Part shown: positions 23,401 to 33,423 of the stretch, in pieces
Layout of the letters: each line of letters starts with the position of its first letter
Numbering within the stretch: position 1 is the stretch's first letter
NCBI GenBank assembly: GCA_039090855.1
Contig: CM077016.1
Location: 52,687,936 to 52,751,935 of the forward strand
DNA from: Macrothele yani
Lineage: Eukaryota > Arthropoda > Arachnida > Araneae > Macrothelidae
DNA: 64,000 nt
Direction of reading: 5' to 3'
Notes under the pieces: model-generated
Database searches by the model: none
What the model was told of the DNA's origin: nothing
Seen by the model: the letters and a program-made list of their open reading frames with translations, nothing else
Made by a program: the position numbers and the translations under genes

Positions 23401-23665
23401 TTAAATCCCTGAAATGGCAATGGGCTGGACATACTGCCAGAAGGACAGATCATCGATTGACAGTTGAAATTTTAGACTGGATTCCAAGGGACAGGAAAAG
23501 ACCCAGAAGAAGACCACATGGGAGATGGGTGGATGGATGAAATTCGAAAGTATGCAGGAGTGACATGGAGGAGACTGGCACAAGACAGACTGTTGTGGAG
23601 GAAACTTGGGGAGACCTTCGTCCTGCAGTGGATTGATAATGGTTGACAATGATGATGATGATGAT
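20479..23665 (+). mobile_element. RTE-clade LINE, copy C, full length
   Basis: 3.19 kb from GGGATGTAAGG to the ATG-repeat tail. The 5' UTR keeps three potential hairpins: GTGATG/CATCAC at about 20,498, TTGAC/GTCAA at about 20,520, and CTCACCA/TGGTGAG at about 20,636-20,665, just upstream of the start codon. It is the best-preserved coding copy in the window. Confidence 0.93.
20688..23540 (+). CDS. RTE endonuclease/reverse transcriptase, nearly intact
   Basis: 950 residues. EEP/APE-like endonuclease occupies about 45-290, with Asn52 (TYNGRS), Glu81 (LSEVRR), the GDFN motif at 186-189 and SDH at 277-279. The RT covers about 505-800, with KAPGEDG (505-511), the first catalytic Asp634 in FIDYEKAF, GVRQGDTISP (689-698) and FADD at 731-734. 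A C-terminal ETWTLAKRD to GHTARRTD region follows, as in other RTE proteins. The enzyme nicks target DNA and copies the LINE RNA in place. The frame ends early: a 4-nt duplication (GGAT) at about 23,530 replaces the last about 35 residues with one Gly and a stop. HKKCD at residue 557 replaces HKKGD of other copies. I chose this Met because copies A, B and D share it and because it follows a conserved hairpin. Confidence 0.9.
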   Translation: MTLQLKSWPSVSGSWNVPGQGSGQCDMKAEGAKNPRRTGLGCHSMLTLATYNGRSLSSDSRLLELEEELQRIKWDIVGLSEVRRKGEDLIELKSGHLFYYRGTDTGRTSGVGFIINKKLKDKVVEVESSSDRAARLVIQLSRRYQAEIIQTYAPTTSHPEEEIEEFYEEIRDLNNKGKQHLKIIMGDFNAKIGHRQQNETSVGKFGHGNRNQRGNTLVEFAEAEGFFILNSFFKKKPHRKWTWRHPITTTSEIDFIMCNKKFVIEDCSVLNKFNTGSDHRLVRCKMHLNTKLERGKLIRQTKCIDITNLKKHHNTFKLELKNRFSALEGLTSEKVDISEVNRKVTKALMETATKLAGSKNKLHVNKLSRKTKMLMQKRREMRTTEDDVTSKVEYIELCKTVRKSITEDVRKFNCELVRKAIENNQSLKIAKGTLSKGRKQIMALREEDGSITRNRGEILTRVKDFYSKLYERDDTCTPDIMKGTRVLPVLPAEVAHAIKNMKRGKAPGEDGITIDIIQEASGEIETVLAQIFTRCLNEGKIPEDWNNATMILLHKKCDIEDLRNYRPISLLSVVYKIFTKVLSHRLKVTLDMAQPREQAGFRSGYSTIDHIHVLRELIERAREYELPLCMAFIDYEKAFDSVKPSAVTTALKSCGIEDAYINIINNIYENASAKIRLFENTTHIKIGKGVRQGDTISPKLFNATLENVFQSLNWENKGIKINGDYLTHLRFADDVVIFATTPSELQSMIQELADKSKEVGLKINFQKTKVMFNAFTRNEDLSIDGEKLEITDTYVYLGQQISSEGHIDEEIHRRTKLAWRAFGRNSIIFKSNMPLCLKRKVFDQCILPVLTYGAETWTLAKRDIQRLQTTQSSMERCMLGITRRDKKRNSWIRKMTRVEDIMIRVKSLKWQWAGHTARRTDHRLTVEILDWIPRDRKRPRRRPHGRWVDG

Positions 23666-23950
23666 ATATATATATATATATCCTACGGGTACTCTCTCTG
23701 CCACCTTCTTTTTTTTTCCTTTTTTTTTTCTTTTTTTTAAATTGTTTTAGCTCTCGCAGAAGTTGGACTCCCTCTGAAATTATTAAGTTCTGCCGCCTGT
23801 GGGCTGGATGCAGAAACGAAAAATAGTTATATTTTAAGAATGTCGGACAAAGTGAGGGGGGGGGCAAAAAATGATGCTGTGCACGGTGCCCGATAATTCT
23901 AAAACGGCCACTGAGTTTAACGGAACCCTGCACCTTTGCTGTAAGCCATA
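23666..23950. other. Unassigned; T-rich and G-rich low complexity
   Basis: TA repeat, then a pyrimidine tract and unique-looking sequence. No gene. Confidence 0.4.
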
Positions 23951-24787
23951 GGCGCCGACTATAGAGGGGCAATGTGAATCTTGCCCCTCCAATAATTTTA
24001 CTGGGGGGGCAGTGCCCATCCAATATTTTTCATCCTGTTTAATTAAATAATCGCTTTAGCGTTATAAGGTGGACCAAGCTTCACCTTATGAGGCCAAAGC
24101 GATTTATTTCTTGAAAATTATAAAATGACAGAATAAATAAAAACTTTTTCCCCCATTCTCTGCATTGCTCATTTGATGAGAAACTGGATTGCCAGCCCCG
24201 TATTGTGTTTGACATGTTCTCGCGATATGTGGTAAATCCTTAAAACAATTATCAAAAATAAAATAAATAAAAATACAGAAACGTATAATCTCTATCGCCT
24301 TTATTTATCTATATATTTTTTGCGCTTCTTGTTCTTTGTTTGACTAACTCAGCTAATTTCTCACTTTTTATTAAACTTTGGAAATAAAATCTCTCTGGAT
24401 ATTTTTTATAAAATCACAGGCTGAATCTTATTTTTAAAAATATTAATATTTAACAAAATAATATTTCTATTTCCTTGTTCATTTTGCAGATGAGCAATTA
24501 CAGTTGCGTTTTAAAATATACGTCGAATCTCATAGTCAGTGGCGGATTGGCCAGGGTGTCAGCTTGCCCGATGGCAAATGGGCACTAGGTGAAGTGGGCC
24601 TCCTTAAACATTAGACAATATAAGCAAATCATTGCTGTATCTTCTAGCAAATCTGCTGTATCTTCTAGCGAATGTGAAAGACTTTGTAATAAGACGAATT
24701 TTAGAATCACTATAGTTAGGTCTTCTGTTTCAATCACTGCAATAACGTCATTATTATTCTTAATAATTGTTGGGCCTTCTCTAACCC

Positions 24788-24895
24788 CAGGGCCGGATTA
24801 AGGATGGGGGTCTACAGGGACAATAGCCTTGGGGCCCACCATGACCAAGGGTCAGGAGGCATATCTGCCCAAATAATAGATAGATAGGGAAAGAT

Positions 24896-24965
<70 letters not shown>

Positions 24966-25633
24966 ACACAGATAGGAGACACAGAGAGAGAAGAGACAGA
25001 GAGATAGGAGACACAGAGAGAGAAGACATAGGAGACAGAGAGAGAGGAGAGGGAGACGAGAGAGAGAGACAGGCGGACGGAGAGAGAGGAGTGAGAGAGG
25101 GGAGACAGAAGAGGGAGGGATAGAGGAGAGGGAGAGAAAGAAGGGGTTTATAAAATAGTTTAACCTTTGTCTTGTGCGATTTCCACATGTTCAGAAACAG
25201 AGGCTGATGACTCACAAAGGGTAAAGGATTAATGTCGCTGTGTACATCGGGGTCGGCGAGATGGTTTCAACTTTTTCACTACCATCCCCTACACTTCCAA
25301 TTTGCACTTGGAACAGTTAATGGCCGAAGTCCCTTTTGGCTTCACATTGCATTAAAAAAATGATGCACTAAGAAAAGTATACAATGCGAAATCATTGGAA
25401 AATCCAAAACAAAATCTAGGAATCTTAAGCTTTTAACTTATGTTCTTGTGAGAGCAATGAAAAGTAGTGACTTACTATGAAAACTCTGCACATAATTTAG
25501 TAGATACAGTTTCGTGTTTTAACGCAATAATTCCCCTTCATAAGTTTCTTGGGGGCCCATTCAGATGTCTGAGCCTTGGAACCCACTCAAATGTCTTAGC
25601 CTAGGGGCCCACTAAGGCCTTAATCCGGCCCTG
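24788..25633. mobile_element. hAT MITE with 16-bp terminal repeats
   Basis: 846 bp, bounded by CAGGGCCGGATTAAGG and its exact complement CCTTAATCCGGCCCTG. It is flanked by the 8-bp duplication TCTAACCC (24,780-24,787 and 25,634-25,641). It has no coding capacity and contains a (GA)n block. An older relative lies at 7,314-7,777. Confidence 0.9.
24899..25135. repeat. (GA)n microsatellite and GA-rich tract
   Basis: About 60 bp of pure GA, then degenerate GA-rich sequence. The complementary reading gives a Ser/Leu-rich pseudo-protein, which I disregard. Confidence 0.95.
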
Positions 25634-25776
25634 TCTAACCCAGTTTGGTTCAACAAAACACTCTTCTCGTTCGTGGCTCCTTCGAGGTGGCCATTCGGTA
25701 GTGAATACGAAAAGCAAGGAGCAGACGAGAATAGTAGAAATATCTCAAGAGTTGAACATATTCTTAATAATATATA

Positions 25777-27206
25777 CACTGCCGGAAAGTGAAAAAAGAA
25801 CACCAAAAAGGAATTGACGGACAATCATGAAATTTACATATGTTAATGGGTCGAGTTTACGTAGGTGTAATGTTAATTTCGGGACCAACCGGTGAGCGCT
25901 TATGCCACAGCACGGCATAATATGCAAATTATCGTCGGTGGTATTTAATGAGTACGGCGAAGTGAAGGTAATCAGTCGTCGGCGTACGGACACGTGCGAA
26001 GATCCTGAAGAAGCTGCAATGCCTGGACATGGAAGACGTGTACGATTTCAGCAGTTATCGGACTTTGAGCGAGGTCGTCTAGTCGGACTCCGCGAAGCCG
26101 GTCGGTCGTATCGTCGTATTGCGGAGCGAATTGGACGGGAAGTATCGGTGGTGGTACGATGGTGGCGTAGATGGTCCGAGGATCCCACACGAGAAGACGT
26201 GGAACTGGAAGTCACAGACGGACTGATGAGCGGACCGATCGACGCATAAGAAGAGCGGCGTTGTCAAGCAGAACATCCACTGCGACGCAAATCCGAGCTG
26301 GCGTTGCACCTGAGGTGACTGTGCGAACAATCCGCAACCGTCTACTGGATGCAGGACTACGTGCACGTGTGCCTCTGGCATGTGTACCTCTGACTCCAGC
26401 CCACCGTCAGGAACGGCTGCAGTGGTGTCGCCAACGTCTGCAATGGAGAACGCAATGGCGATCTGTCGTGTTCAGCGATGAAAGCAGATTCTTCTTGGGA
26501 GCCTCCGATGGACGTATGCGTGTTCGCAGACACACAGGAGAGCTTCTCCACCCTTCTTGCATCCGCCAGCAACACACAGGGCCTACACCTGGTCTCCTGG
26601 TGTGGGGAGCAATCAGCTATCACTTCCGTACACAACTAGTGTTTGTACCGGGTACGTTAAACAGCACCTCCTACATCAACAACATCATTCAGCCCGTTGT
26701 TGTGCCATTTGTAAGGTCGGTCCATCGTGGTGTTTTCCAGCAAGATAACGCACGCCCACACACGGCACGTGCAACGCAACATGCACTTCAGGGTGTGAGA
26801 CAACTTCCATGGCCTGCACGTTCACCGAATTTGTCCCCCATTGAGCACGTGTGGGATTTTATGGGACAATGACTTACATGGTCCCCACGGCCAGCCACGA
26901 CCATCCCCGATTTACGCGTCCAGGTTGAGGATGCTTGGAACTCAATACCCCAAACTTACATCCAACATCTATCTGTACGACAGACTCCATGCCAGAATTG
27001 CACAGTGTGACGCAGTTCATGTCGGTCCAACCTCGTACTAGCCATGTTACATGGAAATGTTATTTTTCAGTTTACCAGCAAATACAGCTGTATTTTGCCA
27101 TAATGTTTTGATCACGTTATCCTCTGTATTCCGTTATTATGCTGTATAAATTTCGTTGGTATCAGACGTCTCCTTCTTGGCGTTCTTTTTTCACTTTCCG
27201 CCAGTG
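25777..27206 (+). mobile_element. Tc1-like DNA transposon, complete ends
   Basis: 1,430 bp flanked by TA dinucleotides (25,775-25,776 and 27,207-27,208), as expected for Tc1/mariner insertion. Terminal inverted repeats begin CACTG-CGGAAAGTGAAAAA and continue AGAAC-CCAA-AAGG at both ends, about 37 bp with few mismatches. It lies inside the hAT-like element. Confidence 0.92.
26019..27041 (+). pseudogene. Tc1-like transposase, lightly damaged
   Basis: Starts MPGHGRRVRFQQLSDFERGR, an arginine-rich N-terminus before the paired-like DNA-binding domain (REAGRSYRRIAERIGREV). The catalytic core has VVFSDESRFF (first Asp), QQDNARPHTA (second Asp) and NLSPIEHVWD (Glu). Exactly 32 residues lie between the second Asp and the Glu, against 34 in canonical Tc1. 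Breaks: a frame change near 26,180, TGA after WDFMGQ at about 26,871, and a small shift near 26,965. The C-terminal frame ends HVGPTSY at 27,041. Cut-and-paste enzyme, probably inactive. Confidence 0.88.
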
Positions 27207-28764
27207 TAGAACATATTCTTCCTATCAGTCAACGTCAGCCACAGATTACTAAAACTCAAAATTGATATATTCAAAACACACAAAATGCTAAGGACCTTTT
27301 AGTAGCTTGAAAATTTAATAGAAGTTCCAATATTATTATTGTATGCAATAATATTGGAGTTTCACTGTATTGTACATTTTACTGCCAGCAATATGTACAA
27401 TACATGAACACTGTAATTATTAAAAAATATAAATTTATTTCGCAAAACATTTTAACTGTACCTTTTTCCCACATGTATTTTTTGATTTTTTTGTTTTTTT
27501 CTTATAAAAATTCAATGATGTCCTTATAGTTGTGGGTGGGCCCCTTTGTCTCCTGGCAACCAATATTTTTAAACCCAGTCCGCCACTGCTCATAGTTTAT
27601 CTTTTTGCTCTTTTTTTTTATTATTATTTTCCACTTGACAATGGAAGAGACGTGCCCTTCCCAAGTGTGATATTTTCACGCCTGCCCCCCCCCCCTCATA
27701 ATAATTTGGAGAAGTCGGTACCCCTGCTGTAAGCACTGTACGTGTGCATTAGAGACTTCGTTTCTTCGTTTCGTGGGCTTTTTAACAGTTGCCGCATCAT
27801 TCAGGCCAAAGAAAGTCTAGAAAGATTTTTCTGTAACCTGCTGCCACCTATCGCAGGGTACATTGATTAAAACCTATTAATAGGCGAAACCGATAGTCAT
27901 ATATCCTTTTTATTTCGAAACTTGCATGATTTGTTCATTTGAATATACATGTTTTCTATACGGATTTTTTTTTCAAATCTTTGGCTCATTTGCAATTACA
28001 ATCTTTATTATGTCATAGCAAAGCTCATGAAACAATGCTCTCTTTGTCAAGGTCGCCGATTTCTCCAAATTATTGAGGGGGAGGGGCAGGCATGAAGAGA
28101 TCGAACGCGGGAGTGGCATGTCTCTTCCATTGTCAAGAGGAAAATTTAAATAAAAAGGGGGGGGGGCAAAAAGATAAACTATGAGATTCGACGTATATTT
28201 TAAAACGCAATCGTAATTGCTCTTCAGCAAATGAACAAGGAAACAGAAATATTCTGCTGAATATTAATATTTTCAAAAATAAAATTCAGCTTATGATTTT
28301 ACAAAAATATCCAGAGAAGTTTTATTTCAAAACTTTAATAAAAATATGGGAAATTAGCTAGGTTACTCAAACAAAGAACAAGAAGCGCAAAAAATAGATA
28401 GAAAAATAAAGGCGCTATTATACGTTTCTGTATTTTATTTATTTTATTTTTGATAATTGTTTTAAGCATTTACCACACATCACTAGAACATGTCAAACAC
28501 TATTAATACGGGGCTGGCAATACAGTTTCTTATTAAATGAGCAATGCTGAGAATGGGAAAAAGGTTTTTATTTATTTTGTTACTAATTTTTTGGAAATAA
28601 ATCGCTCTGGCCTCATAAGTTGGAGCTTGGGCGAGCTTATGAAGCTAAAGCGATTATTTAATTAAATATGACGAAAAATATTGGGTGGACACTACCACCC
28701 CCACCCCCCAGTTTAATTATTGGACGGGCAAGATTCGCTTTGCCCCACCATAGTCGGCGGCGCG

Positions 28765-28945
28765 TATGCTATTTGTAGGCTGAAATGAATGCTGCTCCTT
28801 TAAATTTCAATTGTTTTGTACTTGCAGCAAGTCTTCTTCCTCATTCCAACTAACAAAATGGTGAAAGAAAACAGAACTCACTTTTCCTCTTTTTACAGTC
28901 CTCCTGTTTGACGGACATATATTTTATTTATGACCGCCGTACACT
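28765..28945. other. Short unassigned stretch
   Basis: Unique-looking sequence between the inverted-repeat element and a SINE. No gene. Confidence 0.35.
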
Positions 28946-29149
28946 GCCGCCCGGTGGCGCAGTGGTCTAAGCGATGGCCTCTGATCATTCGTCCGTAAGG
29001 GGTCCCGGTGAGGCATGGATGTTGTGTTTGTCTTACGGCACTGGCTCTCTCCCTTCCCTCGAACGAGTGACTCTAAATTAGGGACGGGCGACTGCTTATA
29101 GCCCATTGAGTTGCTCACGGTGATCGTTAAACCTCCAATCACAAAAAAA
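28946..29149 (+). mobile_element. tRNA-derived SINE, copy 2
   Basis: Same family as copy 1, with a few bases lost around the B box (GGGGTCCCGGTGAGGC). Flanked by CG-CGTACACT on both sides (left ends at 28,945, right starts at about 29,151). It lies just downstream of the predicted poly(A) site of the Spätzle gene. Confidence 0.88.
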
Positions 29150-29229
29150 CCGACGTACACTTATTAAGTGACGGAGTAAATGCTAGAACTGCGAAAAAAC
29201 AAAAACACGCAGATTTTCGTAAAAATGTT

Positions 29230-29498
29230 TTTTATTCCCTGCGATTACAGATGAATACACTAAAATATTTATTAATAAATAATAATAAAAAAGCTTTAAA
29301 CATCATTAAAAAACTGAAAGATAAAGCACTTAGTTTTCTTCATTGCTCAAGACTTTCTTTGGATGCAATAGTCAAACGCACTAACACGCACTTACAAAGC
29401 TGCATTTCACTTGGCAGAAAAACTCAACTGAACTAGAAGATATAAATTGTCGTACATGGAAAGTACATTTGCAACAACTTTTTTCATAACAAATTTCA
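29230..29498 (-). other. Probable 3' UTR of the Spätzle gene
   Basis: Minus-strand sequence after the stop codon is AT-rich. It contains AATAAA signals at 29,273-29,268 and 29,235-29,230. The end point is inferred from those signals only. Confidence 0.5.
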
Positions 29499-29697
29499 TC
29501 AAAAATCAGCTCCTGGTTTATCGTGTTTAACTTTCGGTACGTAGCAAACGCAGCATGAAGGAAATAAGAATTTCGACAGGAATGGGCCCTTGTAAGGATT
29601 ATATGGATCAATGGCCAGTAATGTTTGGGTGTTATATCTTTGCTGACAGGACGCTTGATAACAAGGGGGTACAAAATTGCAGTAAGAGTCATCGTAC
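29499..29697 (-). CDS. Spätzle-like cystine-knot ligand, terminal exon
   Basis: Acceptor TTTGTCACTTCACAG precedes the exon. The first base completes an Arg codon (phase 2), then 65 codons run to TGA. The peptide carries YCNFVPPCYQASCQQRYN, TQTLLAID and FLFPSCCVCYV. This is the second half of the Spätzle domain, whose hallmark is C-x-Q-x-Y followed by a terminal SCC-x-C. Spätzle proteins are secreted, proteolytically activated disulfide-linked dimers that bind Toll receptors in immunity and patterning. The matching first half is at 57,493-57,723, in the same strand and phase. A 14-residue tail follows the last cysteine. No lesion is seen, so this looks like a live gene. Confidence 0.85.
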
Positions 29698-29770
29698 CTG
29701 TGAAGTGACAAAACATACAAATAAATAAATGGATATTTATTACCACTGTGGGAAAGTAAAATAATTAAAA

Positions 29771-30498
29771 AACAAGTTAGTAAAAAATCATGCAATGCAT
29801 TGATTATGATATGCTTTCCAACATACCAGAAATTATTACTCAAGTTATGTGGATAATGGCTGAGGAATAAATCTCGCTCCTGTGTCCTGACCTTTGACCC
29901 CATTTCGATTATATTCAACAGAACCGCTTCAGTATACCTCAGGAATAGCATACTAAAAGGTTTGTCGTAATAGAAGCAGTTTTACGCAAGTTATGAGAAT
30001 AATGGCTATGGAATAAATCTTGCTTTTGTGCAATGACCTTTGACCCCATTTCGTTGATATTCAACAGAACCGGTTCACTATACCTCCGGAACAACATGAT
30101 AACGTTTTGTCGCAATCGAAGCATTTTTAGGTAAGTTATGATGCACAAGGGCAATGGCATAGATCCCACTCCAGTGTCCTGACCTTTAACCCCATTTCGC
30201 CCATTTTCAATAGGGATTGTGCCCAGGTGGTTCCCTACTACATACTAAAATTTCACCGAAATCGAACCATTTTACGCAAGTTATGACGCAAAGAGCAATG
30301 GAATGAATCCCGCTCCTATGTCCTGACCTTTGACCCTGTTTCGCCCATTTTCAATAGGGTTGGTCCTCAGGTGGTCCCCTACCACATACCAAAATTTCGT
30401 CGAAATCGAACCATTTTCACGTGAGTTATCGTGCGGACGGACGGGCAAAGCTGGAGCATATACGCTTCTTCAACCTACGGTTGGAAAGCGTAAAAAAA
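29771..30498. mobile_element. Helentron/HINE-like element, 145-bp repeat family, copy 1
   Basis: Starts AACAAGTTAG. A 5' subterminal repeat TATGCTTTCCAAC lies at 29,810-29,822, and its near-complement GTTGGAAAGCGTA at 30,480-30,492 is the 3' arm of a hairpin (30,461-30,492). About four tandem units of about 145 bp lie between, each with CAAGTTATGA and TGACCTTTGACCCC (29,888, 30,034, a variant near 30,179, 30,324). A GCGGACGGACGGGCAAAG stretch precedes the hairpin, and an A run follows it. Same plan as the element at 14,005-15,835 but unrelated unit sequence. Confidence 0.6.
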
Positions 30499-30655
30499 CA
30501 GCAACTGAAAAGCACATACTTCATGTATGAGTATGAGGCAACTATTAGTGTATTAAAATATTCATACTCTTTTGCATCGTTTATAAATTGAGATGCTGAT
30601 TTATTAGGTACGTAAGGATTCAATAAGCTCTAAGCCTAACATACGAAGACAGTTT

Positions 30656-31320
30656 AAACAAGAAAGATGAAACCGAATTTTCGGGTGTAATAAGCACGTC
30701 TTTTGAATCCGTTCTGACGCAAATTAAATTTATCAAAGCTATTCAAAGTCAAAGGAACCGGTATGGAAAACAATAGTATCTGAAGGAAGAAAGAAGTTTT
30801 TCAATCGGGTCTTTAATCCCTCAGATATTGCTGTAAACGGAATCGTGAGCTTACGAACTCTTAGAAACAGAGTTATCGACAAAAATAAGATGTGACTTTA
30901 CGTCCCTTGGTGGGAAAACCATGCATTATTTTAGGAAAAAAGTATTCACGAAAGGTTTATCCATATGAGCGGTATCGGTCCAAGAAAAAAAATTTTAGTC
31001 GAGTTTTCAGGAGCCCAGATTTTGCTACAAATACATCAGAAGTAGAAATTAACACATATGACCCCTGGTGGCCAAACCATTCTTTACCAAACATTAGAAA
31101 TTATGTGAAAAATATTTTCCGTCAGGTCTTGTATGCGATACAGGAAGAATTTTTCAAATCGGAGTTTTAGGAGCAGAAAACGCAATTTACCATTGTGCGC
31201 CCTAGCGGAAACTATGATTCACTTGAAAATTTTGAATTTTTAGGAAAAACATTTCGCATCGGAAACACTATCCAACAAAGAAGGAATTTTTCAAATCGTA
31301 CTTTTAGAAGTAGAGATATT
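30656..31320. mobile_element. HINE-like element (150-bp family), copy 2, part 1
   Basis: Begins AAACAAGAAAG with the subterminal repeat GCACGTCTTTTG at 30,694-30,705. About three monomers follow, in the same order as copy 1. It stops at GATATT exactly where the LTR-like element starts, and continues at 33,424. Confidence 0.65.
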
Positions 31321-33423
31321 TGGTATCCGGCTCCAATGCCTGCTGGTGTGTGCACTGGCGATAACTATTAGCATTAAGGGTAATCACTCGAATTTCAAAA
31401 ACTATGTTTTCCCAGTATTAGAGAAAACACAGGCTCGCTATTCGAGGATGGGCGTTGTGTTTCACTCAGCCGACGTTCCGTGTATCGGGGTCCGCTGAGT
31501 GCCGCAATGTTTAAAAGTAATCGTCTAGCTTTTCATTTCTCGCGAATATTTCGTTAACTTACAAATTTTGATTTGTTTACTAGCACTGATGTGTAAGTTA
31601 TTCAGTATTGCACTGGAGGACTTTTCTGAACCTTCATTCCAAATCATTTACTCACACATCCAACTCTCAATCGTGATTAACATTTTTACTTTACAAAATT
31701 GTACATTCAAATGAAATTTAGCCGACTCATAATAACGTGAAAATAAAATATGTTTATTTTGCCTGATGAAGGCTTGAAATTTAGAAAAATACACTCAGTC
31801 ATATGAATATGCTTGAAGGCCCTTTTATCAAAACTATTTATTTAAAGGTTAACTTTAATTTCTTATTTTAATTTAATATAAATCTGAAAAATTTCGAAAC
31901 ATAATTTACTTAAAATGATTCCCTATCCTACACAATTTCTTGCTCTGATCAATGTATTTACTTTACTCAACCATTTCATTTCTTCTATTTCTGCGCTACT
32001 TTTTTTTTTTTTTTTTTTTTATTGGAGGTTTAACGACCACCGTCAGCAACTCAAATGGGCTATAAGCAGTCGCCCGTCACTAATTTAGGGTCACTGGTTC
32101 CAGGGAACGGAGAGAGCCAGTGCCGTAAGACAAACACAACATCCATGCCTGACCGGGATTCGAACCCGGACCCCTTACAGACGAATGATCAGAGGCCAAC
32201 GCCTTAGACCACTGCGACACCGGGGCGGCACCCTACTTTTCTCAGCATTAATTTAGAGCTGGTTTTATTTTCAACCTTGACTTAGTCTACTATGCTCTTC
32301 TTTAACTTTCGGTTCAACATACTAATTATATAAACAAGAGGAAACCGTTAAGGTCGGAAATGCCCTACCTTCTATCCCACGATAAGGGCTGGCATTCCAT
32401 TCTCTTCGCGAAGTTTTCATGCAGATTCCTTATTTTTACATAGCCTGCCGTCCTGGATCTTTTATATCACCCTCATGATTTCAGAGTCCACTTTGTTCGT
32501 TAATGTAGAACATCTCTCCCTGTTGGGCACATGCTCGATCCTCGGGGATAGTTCTATCTCCCGCTAGTGAGCGTGAAGCTGGATACGACCTCCCGTGTCA
32601 CTCGTCCTTTTTTTTTTCTTAATGCCCCGATCCTCGTATCGGTAGTTCTTCCTCAACTTTTTTCACCATGCTATATTTTTTATTTTTTCGCTCCTCTTCC
32701 AGTCCTACGAAAAATTGTTCTTCCCGGATCCTCCCACCAGTTTACAGATTGGTCACACAATTATCATATCTCGATCTGATTTGCTCTGGGTTTCCCGCCA
32801 TTACTCTGACTTGCCATCCATCGCCCCGTCCAAAATCTGCGTCCGCCCCTGAATTCTAGGAAATTCCGTGCCCGTGGATCTCCTGGGTCGTAAATTTTCC
32901 TATCATAAAACTGCTATGGTTTTCCTTTGCCTGGCGTCAGGCTATTCTTTTCTACCAGACTTGGTGCAGCAATTCTCAAGACGACCGGCGCCGAGCTCCA
33001 ATAAAATGTCTACCCGCCATACTCTTGTAGAATTACTTCACCTTACCCAATATTGCTGGCTCGTAGCAGATAGGGAAAGGTTGCCCCGCGGTCCCACGCC
33101 ACAGCAAGCGGCCGACTGGAAGCCCTTCGACTCGGAGAGAGAGATAGGGGGGAGAGGGGGAAAGAGCGGTACTTTCCCGACCTTCCTAGGCGGGAATCCA
33201 CGGAAGAAAATCTAAGGGGAAAATTAAATTGCGAAATGCAGAGCACCTGAAGAGCGTGAAGTTTATGAAATCCTAATTTTATTAATTCTTACACCAGCTC
33301 CCCAAAATCTCTCCCATTCATTTGATTAATTTTTTTAAATCCCATTTCTTTTTCGCTTCTCCGATTACTTCTCAATTCCAATACAGGGAAAAAGTTGCAC
33401 GCTCGCTCACGAGTGCTGCAACA
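31321..33423. mobile_element. Solo-LTR-like element, copy 1
   Basis: 2,103 bp starting TG and ending CA, flanked by a 4-bp duplication TATT (31,317-31,320 and 33,424-33,427). It interrupts the tandem-repeat element so precisely that the two sides rejoin as GAGATATTGGCAAAAAT, the sequence of copy 1. A second copy with matching ends is at 50,870-53,170. Conserved inner blocks include CAGGCTCGCTATTCGAGGA and a CTCCAATAAAA poly(A)-like signal near 33,000. There is no long reading frame. TG...CA ends and a 4-bp duplication fit a solo LTR of a Gypsy- or Pao-type element, but no internal region was seen to prove it. Confidence 0.55.
32000..32229 (-). mobile_element. tRNA-derived SINE, copy 3
   Basis: Minus orientation with a T run at 32,000-32,020, all SINE body blocks, and the head ending GGGGCGGC at 32,229. 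CTACTTTT flanks both ends. It inserted into the LTR-like element and is absent from that position in the second LTR-like copy. Confidence 0.9.

Larger units (their letters stand above)
24537..27588. mobile_element. hAT-like element carrying two further transposons
   Basis: Termini are CAGTGGCGGATTGG and the complement of CCCAGTCCGCCACTG. There is an exact 8-bp duplication CTCATAGT (24,529-24,536 and 27,589-27,596). The opposite arm of the surrounding inverted repeat has the same locus with one copy of the octamer, a paralogous empty site. Once the MITE at 24,788-25,633 and the Tc1 at 25,777-27,206 are removed, about 770 bp of non-coding element remains. Confidence 0.85.
23951..28764. mobile_element. 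Long inverted-repeat element with nested insertions
   Basis: The left arm (23,951-24,536 continued at 27,597-27,735) is the reverse complement of about 28,048-28,764. The shared run goes from GGCGCCGACTAT at the outer edge through TTTAATTAAATAATCGCTTT and TTTTAAAATATACGTCGAAT to ACAATGGAAGAGACGTGCC. Arms are about 720 bp with a spacer of about 310 bp. Only the left arm carries the hAT element at 24,537-27,588. It may be a foldback-type DNA transposon or an inverted duplication. I found no transposase or clear target duplication. Confidence 0.65.

Noticed and set aside
24781..25215. 144-codon Leu/Ser-rich minus-strand protein with possible membrane segments
   Set aside because: It is translation of a (GA)n microsatellite inside a MITE.
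25750..27220. GAACATATTCTT on both sides of the Tc1 element taken as a long target duplication
   Set aside because: Tc1-type elements duplicate only TA. The left copy is 14 bp away from the element end, so this is a local repeat or coincidence.
29251..29436. 61-codon Lys/Asn-rich plus-strand frame
   Set aside because: It lies antisense to the AT-rich 3' UTR of the Spätzle gene, with no domain.
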